From Lysinibacillus boronitolerans JCM 21713 = 10a = NBRC 103108 (GTDB lineage: Bacteria; Bacillota; Bacilli; Bacillales_A; Planococcaceae), in assembly GCF_000772935.1 (NCBI RefSeq), contig NZ_JPVR01000076.1:1-64000 (forward strand): a DNA stretch of 64,000 nucleotides, given 5' to 3'. The notes under the pieces are model-generated. The model was not told the origin of the DNA. It ran no database searches and saw only the letters and a list, made by a program, of their open reading frames with translations. The position numbers and the translations under genes are program-made. Below are positions 44,206 to 52,557 of this stretch, in pieces. The number at the start of each line of letters is the position of its first letter. The stretch's first letter is position 1.

Positions 44206-44370
44206 ATGGGAAGAGACAATAAACAAGGTCAAAGCAATAATAAAGGCTCGTTACCTCAAACGCCAAAAAACCAAAAGATTGCACCAAACAAGGTGAGTGA
44301 GGAATTTTCTCAAGAGTTTATGGAGCTAATTAATACAGTCACGCAAAATAAAAATAAGCAGAAAAAATAA
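44206..44370 (+). CDS. YfhD-like small hydrophilic protein, 54 residues
   Basis: A small gene likely to be missed by length filters: ATG 44206 to TAA 44370 with AAAGGAG nine bases upstream. The product starts MGRDNKQGQSNNKGSLPQTP and continues KNQKIAPNKVSEEFSQEF, which resembles YfhD-family proteins (MGR...KLPQTPK...EFS.EL). It is Lys/Asn/Gln-rich with no hydrophobic segment. It lies 12 bases before an SspH-like gene, so it may be co-expressed in the forespore. The family assignment is tentative. Confidence 0.65.
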   Translation: MGRDNKQGQSNNKGSLPQTPKNQKIAPNKVSEEFSQEFMELINTVTQNKNKQKK

Positions 44371-44382
44371 GGGGGGCTTCAG

Positions 44383-44574
44383 TTGGATTTTCAGCGTGCA
44401 CAAGAAATTGTCGCCTCACCTTTAGAATTTGAAGTGAGCTATAATGGTGTTTCCATCTGGATCGATCAGCTCCACGATGATGAAAAAACAGCGACAGTTC
44501 ATCTACGCCGTTCTTTAGAAGAGCGATCTGAAGTAGCTATATCCGAATTAAAAGAAGAATATCTCATTCATTAA
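44383..44574 (+). CDS. sspH: H-type small acid-soluble spore protein
   Basis: A 63-residue protein matching the SspH family: QRAQEIVASP near the N-terminus, then a Y.G.SIWI core and a C-terminal AISELKEEY. SspH proteins are minor SASPs of the spore core. Translation starts at TTG 44383, after a GGGGGG site. The terminator that follows closes the two-gene unit. Confidence 0.82.
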   Translation: MDFQRAQEIVASPLEFEVSYNGVSIWIDQLHDDEKTATVHLRRSLEERSEVAISELKEEYLIH

Positions 44575-44579
44575 ACAGC

Positions 44580-44620
44580 AAGAACCTGCTTACTCAAAAG
44601 GAATAAGCAGGTTCTTTTTT
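44580..44620. terminator. Bidirectional terminator
   Basis: The perfect 13-bp stem AAGAACCTGCTTA/TAAGCAGGTTCTT with T runs. It serves the sspH-like gene on the plus strand and the EAL-protein gene, whose stop is just beyond, on the minus strand. Confidence 0.88.
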
Positions 44621-46763
44621 ATATAATATAATCCTCAATATATTGAAGTTGTGTTAATACTTCATCTACATGATGGTGTAAATCTTTATAGGTATCCGTG
44701 ATTTGCTGTGGAGAGATTGGCTTACTAAATAGATAGCCTTGAATATAATCACAGCCACCATCTATCAGAAATGATAACTGATCCACTTCTTCAATGCCCT
44801 CTGCCACAACCTTCAACCGTAAATGTTTAGCCATCGAAATAATCATGGAAACAAGTGCTTCATCATTTGGATTATGTGGCACGTTTCTCACAAACGTTCG
44901 GTCAATTTTTAAACAATCAATTGGGAATTCCTTTAAATAGGATAGAGAAGAATAGCCTGTTCCAAAATCATCTACAGCAATTTGAATGCCTAATGCCTTT
45001 AACTCATGTAATAGCTGTGTCATTTGATCAATGTTCATCGTCATGCTTTCTGTAATTTCTAATTGTAAAAATGTCGGATCTAATTTGGTACGTTGTAAAA
45101 TATCTTGTACCATTTCTACTAAATCCTGCTGAAACAATTGTCCAAGTGATAAATTTACTGCCACTTTCATTGGAGGTAAGCCTTGTTTCTCCCATATTTT
45201 TGCTTGAGTGCATGCGGTTTCTAAAATCCATTTACCTAGCGGGATAATAAGGCCACATTCTTCAGCAATAGGAATAAAGACATCAGGTGGAACAAAGCCC
45301 CGAGTTGGATGACGCCAGCGTACCAAAGCTTCGACCGATTCAATGGTGCCTGTTTTTAAGTTGACCTGTGGTTGATAGTCTAGATAAAATTCATTATTGG
45401 CTAACGCATTATGTAGGTCTTGCTCTAACAATATTCGATCTGCAATACCTTTAGACATATACGGTTTATAAAAAAGAAATCTTTGAGGTATTTGTCTAGC
45501 CTCTCGCATTGCTAACTGTGCATGCATTAATAGCTCTTCACCTGTCCATTGATCCTCGTAGAGGGCTATACCTATATTTAGATTGCCGTTCAATGAAAAT
45601 AACTGAACCTGTAAAGGATCGGTCATGGCACTTTTGAGATTTAAGCAAAATTGTAGTAGTTCTTCAATGGTCTTTACATGGTCAATATAAATAACAAATT
45701 GTCCCTCACGAAGTTTAGTTGCAAAATAATGAGGTGGTACAATCGCTTGAATACGCTCTGCTACAAGTTTCATCATTTTATTAGAGTTACTTATCCCAAT
45801 GGACGAACGAATCGCCGCAAAGCGATCAATTTCTATGGCAATGATAGCCTTTTGCTCTTTATTATTATGTAAATTTTCTTTTAACGTCTTTAGTAATAAA
45901 TGTTCATTTGGCAACAATGTAATGTCATCATGATAAGCTTGAAATCGAAGCTCCTGTTGTGATTGTTCAAGATCCTTCTTAATTTTCAACAGTTGCTGAA
46001 ATGGTTTTTCCACAGATGTATAATAAATCGCTTTTAGGAAAAAATAGAATGCTAAAAACTGATAGATTAATGCCGAGAAATCCCATATTGCACTTTGATC
46101 ATGACTAACGATAAAGAAGACATCACTCACAATAAGGGAAATAGCTGCGCTGATTAACCACATAGAACGCTTCGGTAATTTTTTTACATATGTACTAACA
46201 ATAGCAATGGTTAAAATTTGAAGAATAATAGCAATTAGGTGTACCATAGTATCAATCGTATCTAACCAATTTTTAGGCAATATTTTGGTTGAATTATAAG
46301 CCAGAAAAACGCTTCCTAGAACGAAAAGCATCGAACAACCATATGTCAGTATCCGATGATTCATGGTTAATCGCTTTTTAGGATTTAAAATAATAAGTAT
46401 AAATCCAATGGCTAAGTATAAACGCATTAATATATGTAGGGGCTCGTTCATAAAGTTCCATTCTCTAGATTGGCTAAAAAACAAGCTAACTAATTCTAAT
46501 AAGGCAATAATGAAAAACATGTTTCCTATGTATAAAGTTTGATTGGATAATAAGTGTGAAAATACTAAATAGGATTGGATCGCAATTGCCATTGTAAAAA
46601 CAATGATTAATATTTGTATCACCAATTTTATATCTTGATACATGTCACCTTGGAAAACACCATATATTTGATTGCTAAAGCTCAGTAATGGTATGACAAG
46701 TAATAAGGGTAATACCATGTACCAAATCTCTTTTTTCTCTATCTGATTAAACCATCTCTCCAC
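44619..46763 (-). CDS. Membrane GGDEF-EAL protein, probable c-di-GMP phosphodiesterase
   Basis: A 714-residue protein with about eight membrane helices in residues 15-255, a GGDEF domain (about 280-430) and an EAL domain (about 445-700). The GGDEF signature is replaced by REGQF, so cyclase activity is unlikely. The EAL domain keeps ESVEALVRWRHP, the DDFGTGYSSLSYL metal/loop-6 region, LKIDRTFV and VVAEGIE, so it should hydrolyse c-di-GMP. The GTG start at 46763 follows GGAGGG. With the PAS-GGDEF protein 4.5 kb away it forms a synthesis/degradation pair in one accessory block. Confidence 0.88.
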   Translation of the reverse strand: MERWFNQIEKKEIWYMVLPLLLVIPLLSFSNQIYGVFQGDMYQDIKLVIQILIIVFTMAIAIQSYLVFSHLLSNQTLYIGNMFFIIALLELVSLFFSQSREWNFMNEPLHILMRLYLAIGFILIILNPKKRLTMNHRILTYGCSMLFVLGSVFLAYNSTKILPKNWLDTIDTMVHLIAIILQILTIAIVSTYVKKLPKRSMWLISAAISLIVSDVFFIVSHDQSAIWDFSALIYQFLAFYFFLKAIYYTSVEKPFQQLLKIKKDLEQSQQELRFQAYHDDITLLPNEHLLLKTLKENLHNNKEQKAIIAIEIDRFAAIRSSIGISNSNKMMKLVAERIQAIVPPHYFATKLREGQFVIYIDHVKTIEELLQFCLNLKSAMTDPLQVQLFSLNGNLNIGIALYEDQWTGEELLMHAQLAMREARQIPQRFLFYKPYMSKGIADRILLEQDLHNALANNEFYLDYQPQVNLKTGTIESVEALVRWRHPTRGFVPPDVFIPIAEECGLIIPLGKWILETACTQAKIWEKQGLPPMKVAVNLSLGQLFQQDLVEMVQDILQRTKLDPTFLQLEITESMTMNIDQMTQLLHELKALGIQIAVDDFGTGYSSLSYLKEFPIDCLKIDRTFVRNVPHNPNDEALVSMIISMAKHLRLKVVAEGIEEVDQLSFLIDGGCDYIQGYLFSKPISPQQITDTYKDLHHHVDEVLTQLQYIEDYII

Positions 46764-46904
46764 TCCAAACCCTCCATACTACTATATAAACATTCACTAG
46801 GAAATTTTATCTATCTATTTCGATTATTTAAATTCGAATTGTATATTTCTTTGACTTCTTACAAATCATAACACTTTTATCGGAATTTGTATGCACCTAT
46901 GTGA

Positions 46905-46943
46905 AGTATGCTAATATTCATTTTATTTCAATATTAGCATACT
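46905..46943. terminator. Bidirectional terminator, 14-bp perfect stem
   Basis: AGTATGCTAATATT and AATATTAGCATACT pair perfectly around an 11-base loop, just beyond the sigma-factor gene. The rest of 46764-46961 shows nothing else. Confidence 0.7.
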
Positions 46944-46961
46944 TTTGATATTTTTAGTTCT

Positions 46962-47489
46962 TTATTCCACTCTGAAAAGTTGATGTTTCAGCCTTTGGAT
47001 GATTCTGGCCCTTCTTTTTTTGATAGCAACAACAGATAGATCTAGTGCATTGGCTATTTCTAGATCACTGTAACCTTCTACATAATAAAGCAGTAATATT
47101 TTCCTTTCTATCTGCTTTAACTCGGCTAACATCATTTCAAGAGAGTTAGAATTTTTTTGATTGTCTCTTTCCTCCTGCTCACTAAGTATATAATTCATTG
47201 TTTCATCATCCACAACAGTCATTCGTTCTCTATAGTTTTTTTCTTTTGATAACTCATTTAAAATCTCTCCTTTTATCGAAGAATATAGATAAGCAGAAAA
47301 TTGTCCTTTTGCTGAATCTGCTTTTAGCCATGCTCTCCATACAGCAATGGAAGCAATATGACGAAAATAATCAAAATCCTTGTAAATATGAAGCTGCGTA
47401 AGAATGGCTGTAATCATTGGTTGCACTGCTTCTAAAATTTCTTCAAACGATTGTGTGAATGACAGCTTTTGATTGTTTTGAATGGACAT
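46962..47489 (-). CDS. Orphan sigma-70-family factor
   Basis: A 175-residue protein with a sigma region 2-like part (IYKDFDYFRHIASIAVWRAW, then FSAYLYSSIKGEILNELSKE) and a clear region 4 helix-turn-helix (LKQIERKILLLYYVEGYSDL, then EIANALDLSVVAIKKRRARI). Region 3 is absent. Size and layout suit a small group 3/4 or SigO/ComX-like factor. No anti-sigma gene lies beside it. ATG 47489 has AGGAAG upstream and is preferred to the ATG 16 codons earlier. The regulon is unknown. Confidence 0.78.
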   Translation of the reverse strand: MSIQNNQKLSFTQSFEEILEAVQPMITAILTQLHIYKDFDYFRHIASIAVWRAWLKADSAKGQFSAYLYSSIKGEILNELSKEKNYRERMTVVDDETMNYILSEQEERDNQKNSNSLEMMLAELKQIERKILLLYYVEGYSDLEIANALDLSVVAIKKRRARIIQRLKHQLFRVE

Positions 47490-47726
47490 TCTAGTCTTCC
47501 TATCAACTGTGCACAGTTCAATATTCCTAGGTAACATAATCTTAGTCCGTCATGTTGCTTGAGAGCTAATGCCCATTCTCATCATTTCCTCGTGCATAAT
47601 GAATAAAATGCTTGTCATATTTAGTCATAATTCCCGCAAGTTATTGCAAAAATTATCTATTTTCTTTGGTATTTCGTACATATTTAAACGATAGTTGGAC
47701 AAATTACTACTAAGGAGGCGATATAG

Positions 47727-47936
47727 ATGAATTTTCAAATAAGAGACGCAATCACAGCGAATGTACATGGTCAATCTGCCGCAGAATTCAAAGATATTGT
47801 GGAAGATGCTATTAATCGTGGAGAAGAGCATTTACTGCCAGGGCTTGGGGTGTTTTTTGAAAAATGGTGGAAACAATCCAGTCCATCAGAACAAGATGAA
47901 TTTGTTCAAAAACTAGAAAAAGTATTTGCTAACTGA
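47727..47936 (+). CDS. sspI: Small acid-soluble spore protein I
   Basis: A 69-residue SspI: NFQIRDAITANVHGQSAAEF at the start, then GEEHLLPGLGVFFEKWWK as in B. subtilis SspI. It is a minor forespore-specific SASP. AAGGAGG precedes the ATG. In B. subtilis sspI follows ysgA; here about 9 kb lie between them. Confidence 0.93.
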   Translation: MNFQIRDAITANVHGQSAAEFKDIVEDAINRGEEHLLPGLGVFFEKWWKQSSPSEQDEFVQKLEKVFAN

Positions 47937-48014
47937 TTTTTAATGAACAGTGCATTCCATTTCCAATAAATGCGTGATAAAGTTTTATTTATCAGAAAAT
48001 TTGGAGGGATTGGA

Positions 48015-49394
48015 ATGACTGTTGCAGTAGAATTACTTGTCAATCAACTCAAACAGGTTTTATTAGAAGAACAAGTGTCAACAAACGAAACGGTACGACA
48101 GCTACACGGTAAGGATGAATCTCATCATATGATGAGCTTACCTGATATCGTAGTCTTTCCCCGTTCCACAGCTGATGTCAGTGCCATCTTAAAAATTGCA
48201 CATGCACAACGTGTACCAGTTGTACCATTCGGTGTTGGCTCCAGCCTAGAAGGAAACGCGATACCCATTGCACATGGTATTTCTATCGATTTCTCTGAAA
48301 TGAATACGATTTTAGAAGTTCGCCCTGACGATCTTCTTGTAAAAGTTCAGCCAGGCGTCACACGCTCTCAACTGAATAAGGAGTTAAAAAAACACGGACT
48401 ACAATTCACAGTAGATCCAGGTGCAGATGCAACACTAGGTGGGATGGCTGCGACGAATGCTAGTGGTACGACTGCTGTGCGTTACGGTGTTATGCGTGAT
48501 CAGGTTCGTGATTTAGAGGTTGTCCTAGCAGATGGCTCTGTCATCCATACAGGTAATTTAGCCGCGAAATCCTCTTCTGGTTATCATTTAAATGGTCTAT
48601 TTGTCGGCTCAGAAGGAACACTTGGCTGCTTTACAGAGTTAACGTTAAAAGTATATGGTATACCCGAATTTGTGACAGCGGGGCGAGCTGTTTTTGATAC
48701 AGTTGGAGATGCTGTTAGTGCTGTTACAGCCTTATTACAGGCTGGTATTTCAATTGGTCGAGTGGAATTGGTCGATGAATCCTCTATGAAGCAAGCTAAT
48801 GTCTATAACGATACATCCTTTAGCGAAAAACCAACATTGTTTTTAGAATTCCACGGAAACGAAGCGGGTATGCATGCGGACATAGCATTTGCTACAGAAA
48901 TTTTTGAGGACTACAGCTGTCTATCCGTCGAATTCGAACAAGATAATGCTGCTCGTAATAAGCTTTGGGAAGCACGACATTCTTTAGCCTATGCATATAT
49001 TCATGCTTATCCTGGTAAGAAGCTCATGTCAACGGATGTCTGTGTACCAATCTCTGTACTTGCCGAAACCATTTTATATGCACGAGAACAGCTTGATCAT
49101 GTTGGACTCGCAGGTGGGTTTGTTGGCCACGTGGGCGATGGAAATTTCCATGCTCTTTTAATGTTAAATCCAAATGACACCGAGGAGCAGGCAAAAGCGG
49201 ATCGCTTCAATGAACAAATCGTGCAATATGCATTACTTCGAGGTGGCACATGTACGGGCGAGCATGGTGTTGGCATTGGCAAAATGAAATACCAAGCCAC
49301 TGAGCATGGTAGCTCTTTAGTCGTCATGAAAAGCATAAAAGCAGCACTTGATCCACTTAACATTATGAATCCAGGAAAGATTTTCACTCTATAA
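48015..49394 (+). CDS. glcD: GlcD-like FAD-linked 2-hydroxyacid oxidase
   Basis: A 459-residue VAO-fold flavoprotein of the glycolate oxidase GlcD/D-lactate dehydrogenase group. The FAD domain shows VPFGVGSSLEGNAIP and DPGADATLGGMAATNASGTTA-type loops; the C-terminus has the catalytic GEHGVGIGKMKY and DPLNIMNPGKIF. ATG 48015 follows GGAGGG, better than the upstream frame start at 47970. It lies behind sspI as B. subtilis ysfC does, but the glcF iron-sulfur partner (ysfD) is missing. Confidence 0.9.
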   Translation: MTVAVELLVNQLKQVLLEEQVSTNETVRQLHGKDESHHMMSLPDIVVFPRSTADVSAILKIAHAQRVPVVPFGVGSSLEGNAIPIAHGISIDFSEMNTILEVRPDDLLVKVQPGVTRSQLNKELKKHGLQFTVDPGADATLGGMAATNASGTTAVRYGVMRDQVRDLEVVLADGSVIHTGNLAAKSSSGYHLNGLFVGSEGTLGCFTELTLKVYGIPEFVTAGRAVFDTVGDAVSAVTALLQAGISIGRVELVDESSMKQANVYNDTSFSEKPTLFLEFHGNEAGMHADIAFATEIFEDYSCLSVEFEQDNAARNKLWEARHSLAYAYIHAYPGKKLMSTDVCVPISVLAETILYAREQLDHVGLAGGFVGHVGDGNFHALLMLNPNDTEEQAKADRFNEQIVQYALLRGGTCTGEHGVGIGKMKYQATEHGSSLVVMKSIKAALDPLNIMNPGKIFTL

Positions 49395-49402
49395 TTAACA
49401 TT

Positions 49403-49436
49403 AAACCCGCTGATTGACTAGAGCATCAGCGGGTTT
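49403..49436. terminator. Bidirectional terminator between glcD and the GNAT gene
   Basis: A perfect 12-bp stem AAACCCGCTGAT/ATCAGCGGGTTT with a 10-base loop between the two convergent genes. Confidence 0.85.
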
Positions 49437-49440
49437 ATCA

Positions 49441-49953
49441 TTATAAATCATAACGGAAGCTCTTGACTAAAATATCTCCCTTGTAAAATTCCTTCGACTC
49501 ATCTCGCACAAAACCTAACGATAAGTAAAGATTAATGGCAGCCTGCATCATATCACCTGAATGTAAATAAAGTGCCTGATCCTGTCTCTTTCTAGCAAAG
49601 GCAAAACTTTCATGCAATAATTTCTTAGCAACCCCTTGCCCTCTTCCTTTTGGATGCACACCTAATAAGCGCACAATCGTCGATTGAATATTGAGCTCTG
49701 GCAAGCCATACGCTTTCCCTGCATCAGTAAATAGTTGTAATCCACCTAATATGTCATCTCCGCGTTTTGCAATCAGAATTGTTTTTGCATTCGGATTACC
49801 AACCGAAGCACGGATATCGCTTAAATATGATTGCCAGTGCTCTGGGTCCTTATAGTCCTTTTCATATTGCGCATAGCTCTCAACTAAAACTTTAAGATAG
49901 CTTGCATAATCTTCCTCTTGTAAATGTTCAATCACAATGTCCGCTACTGTCAT
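49441..49953 (-). CDS. GNAT N-acetyltransferase (YtmI-like)
   Basis: A 170-residue GNAT enzyme with the acetyl-CoA motif A VHPKGRGQGVAKKLL and a C-terminal SLGFVRDESKEFY. It is the last gene of the organosulfur cluster; by context it matches YtmI of the B. subtilis ytmI-tcyJKLMN-ytmO-ytnIJ operon, which acetylates S-modified cysteines before oxidation. Substrate inferred from neighbours only. AAAGGGG precedes the ATG. Confidence 0.75.
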   Translation of the reverse strand: MTVADIVIEHLQEEDYASYLKVLVESYAQYEKDYKDPEHWQSYLSDIRASVGNPNAKTILIAKRGDDILGGLQLFTDAGKAYGLPELNIQSTIVRLLGVHPKGRGQGVAKKLLHESFAFARKRQDQALYLHSGDMMQAAINLYLSLGFVRDESKEFYKGDILVKSFRYDL

Positions 49954-49968
49954 TCTAATTTCCCCTTT

Positions 49969-50682
49969 CTATGATGAAAAACCGCCCTTACTATAGGCTG
50001 TTACTCTTTTTTCAATACGGTGTGAAACCCATTCTACTATGATTGAAATTCCCCAATAAATAATACCAACAGCAATAAATGACTCTAAAAACTTTAAGTT
50101 CATGGAAGCAATAATATTTGCCACACCCGTCAATTCTTTAATGGATAGGAAAAATGCTAATGAGGTAGCATGTAAAAAACCGATAAAGACATTCGTCAAG
50201 TTGGGAATAGATTGCCCAAATGCTTGAGGTAAAATATAACGTCGCATCGCTTGGGGAAATGTTAAACCAATTGCATATGCTGCTTCTAATTGTCCTTTAG
50301 GTACAGCTAATATCCCTGAACGAATAATTTCTGAGGCATAAGCCCCTGCACTTAGTGTTAAGGCAAGTATGACAAAAAATAAAATAGGAATAGCGCTTGA
50401 TTGTATCTTTAATTGAAGCAGATTAGCTACAATATCGACTAGAATTGGCAAGCCAAAATAAACGAGCATGATATGCATAATGATAGGTGTTCCTCTGAAA
50501 AAGGAAACATAAAAATTAAGTACAGATGAGACTATTTTTATTTGTTGAATGCGCACGGAAGCTACAATGATGCCAATAGCAATCCCTAATAAAATAGGTG
50601 TCATGGTCATGAATAAGGTTAACGGTATTACTTTACTAATTTCTCGTAATGCTTCTACTATAAAAGCGATATCAATGGTCAT
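49969..50682 (-). CDS. Amino acid ABC transporter permease (TcyM/TcyL-like)
   Basis: A 237-residue polar-amino-acid permease of the HisM type with five predicted helices and the ABC-interaction loop AAYAIGLTFPQAMRRYILPQ. It pairs with the upstream permease gene and the binding protein, as TcyL and TcyM do for cystine and S-substituted cysteines. No ATPase gene is adjacent. Confidence 0.88.
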   Translation of the reverse strand: MTIDIAFIVEALREISKVIPLTLFMTMTPILLGIAIGIIVASVRIQQIKIVSSVLNFYVSFFRGTPIIMHIMLVYFGLPILVDIVANLLQLKIQSSAIPILFFVILALTLSAGAYASEIIRSGILAVPKGQLEAAYAIGLTFPQAMRRYILPQAFGQSIPNLTNVFIGFLHATSLAFFLSIKELTGVANIIASMNLKFLESFIAVGIIYWGISIIVEWVSHRIEKRVTAYSKGGFSS

Positions 50683-50694
50683 GGCATATTCCCC

Positions 50695-51399
50695 CTATTG
50701 TGAAGCAAGCTCCTTTGGCATATAGCGATTAAAATAACGTTCATTAAATTTAAATATTTTTTCAAGGATAATCACGATGACATAGTAAACAATTGACAAA
50801 GCTACATAGATTTCAAACGCTCGTGTTGTAGAAGCAATCAAGGTTTCTCCCCGCCCCACCATATCCATTACACCGATGGAGAATGCTAACGATGTATCTT
50901 TTAATGAACTAATCATTGTATTCGCTATATTTGGAAAAGCAACACGTATTGCCTGTGGAAAAACAATTCGCATAAAAGCCTGTGATCCTTTTAAGCCTAC
51001 TGAATAGGCCGCCTCCATTTGACCTCGATCAACAGTTAAAATGGCTGCACGAAATATTTCGGCAAAGGCTGCCGCATTGCTGAATGTGTACGTAATAATA
51101 ACAAAATACATCGCATCCATTCGTGTCACATCAATATGAATGAGCTTTAACAATGCGGGTATACCGTAAAATACTAAGAACAACTGCACTAAGATGGGTG
51201 TGCCACGAATAAAGGATATATAGATTGTAATAATTTGCTTCAATATCGGTATGTGAAGTAGCTTTGGTATGGCTAGCACAATTCCAAGCATCACACCAAA
51301 AAGTATGGAGAATACTAGAATCTCGAAAGTTATGGGTAAATACTGAAGCAATGTTGGAATGACCTTCGCAATTAGCACGACATCAAAGTTATTTTCCAT
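50695..51399 (-). CDS. Amino acid ABC transporter permease (TcyL/TcyM-like)
   Basis: A 234-residue permease paralogous to the next gene, with helices in the same places and the loop AAYSVGLKGSQAFMRIVFPQ. FIRGTPILVQLFLVFYG is the family's typical helix. It lies between the binding-protein gene and the second permease, 12 bases from the latter. Confidence 0.88.
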   Translation of the reverse strand: MENNFDVVLIAKVIPTLLQYLPITFEILVFSILFGVMLGIVLAIPKLLHIPILKQIITIYISFIRGTPILVQLFLVFYGIPALLKLIHIDVTRMDAMYFVIITYTFSNAAAFAEIFRAAILTVDRGQMEAAYSVGLKGSQAFMRIVFPQAIRVAFPNIANTMISSLKDTSLAFSIGVMDMVGRGETLIASTTRAFEIYVALSIVYYVIVIILEKIFKFNERYFNRYMPKELASQ

Positions 51400-51423
51400 A
51401 CTGTCATCTTCCTTTCCTGTTCA

Positions 51424-52248
51424 TTAGAAGTCTACTGTATAATCATCACCCAACCACTTTTTACTAAGCTCACTAACTATCCCCTCATTCTTTAATTCAA
51501 CGATGGCTTCATCTAAGCGCTGCTGTAACTTCACTTCATCTTTATTGAGTAGAAAGTAGACCTTTGAATTTAATAATGCATCACCTACAACCTTTTGCTG
51601 TGCCTCATTGCTTTCGTTATAGTATCTTACAGCAAACGGTGTGGTAATAATGGCATCAATTCGTCCCGTTGCAAGTTGATTGTTAACATCAACTGAGCCA
51701 GAAGAATAAACGATATTTGCTCCTAAATTGTGCTCTTTATTATATTTTTCAATAAAGACAGCTGAGTTACTTGTTGGTGAGACACTCACATTTTTCCCTT
51801 TTAAATCCTCAATGGATTGAATTGCATTATTTTTCTCGTTGACTGTCACCTTTAATGGGAAAACATTATACGGCTCTTTATTAAATAAAAACTTCTCTTC
51901 ACGCTCACTATTAACTTCCATTTGATGGGCAATAAAATCTATTTTTCTTGTTTCTAAACTTAGTAATAAATTGGAGAATTCCATTGTCTTAAATTCAAAC
52001 TCATACTCTGGTAGCTTCTCATCAATTGCACGAACAAGCTCCACATCATAACCAGTTAAATTTCCCTTGTCATCTAAAAAACAGATGTTTGGAAACTGTG
52101 TTCCCGTACCAACAATAATTTTTTGAACATCCTTGCCGCTCTGTGCTGTTTTTTGAGCACTTGCGTCACCAACTGTTTTTTCTGAGTTTGCGCATGCTGT
52201 TAATAGTGCTGCTAGCACAAGTAGCAAATAAAATGATATTTTTTTCAT
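51424..52248 (-). CDS. Substrate-binding lipoprotein of the amino acid ABC transporter
   Basis: A 274-residue solute-binding lipoprotein. The signal peptide ends in a lipobox (LLTAC, Cys at about residue 19). The mature SBP_bac_3 domain shows GYDVELVRAIDEKLP, the family block after the first strand, and DAIITTPFAVRYY. It is the TcyJ/TcyK-like receptor, probably for a cystine-type or S-substituted cysteine. B. subtilis has two such genes; here there is one. AAGGAGAGG precedes the ATG. Confidence 0.9.
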   Translation of the reverse strand: MKKISFYLLLVLAALLTACANSEKTVGDASAQKTAQSGKDVQKIIVGTGTQFPNICFLDDKGNLTGYDVELVRAIDEKLPEYEFEFKTMEFSNLLLSLETRKIDFIAHQMEVNSEREEKFLFNKEPYNVFPLKVTVNEKNNAIQSIEDLKGKNVSVSPTSNSAVFIEKYNKEHNLGANIVYSSGSVDVNNQLATGRIDAIITTPFAVRYYNESNEAQQKVVGDALLNSKVYFLLNKDEVKLQQRLDEAIVELKNEGIVSELSKKWLGDDYTVDF

Positions 52249-52266
52249 AAAATTCCTCTCCTTCTG

Positions 52267-52545
52267 TTATGCGTATGAGGGTAGATTCACAGCAAGTGCC
52301 TTCTGTAGATGCTCTAAACCAATTGCTGTTACGGCTCTATAGATACCTGTTTCACTTGAACCAATTTCTACAACGGGTACATGTCGAACACCATACTTTA
52401 TATCAAGGATGTCTCTAAAATTATCATTAGACGTGACATCAACTGTTTTGTAGGAAATATGTCGTTCTTGTAGATATGCTTTTATTTCCTCGCAATAACT
52501 ACAACCTTGCTTCGACCAAATGATTATATCTAAACTTTTTGTCAT
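52267..52545 (-). CDS. Glutaredoxin-like protein (YtnI-like)
   Basis: A 92-residue glutaredoxin-fold protein with active site SKQGCSYCEEIKAYL and the cis-proline segment GVRHVPVVEI. Its place between the flavin monooxygenase and transport genes matches ytnI of B. subtilis. It probably handles a disulfide or mixed thiol in the sulfur pathway. AAGGAGG precedes the ATG. Confidence 0.85.
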   Translation of the reverse strand: MTKSLDIIIWSKQGCSYCEEIKAYLQERHISYKTVDVTSNDNFRDILDIKYGVRHVPVVEIGSSETGIYRAVTAIGLEHLQKALAVNLPSYA

Positions 52546-52557
52546 ATCATGACCTCC

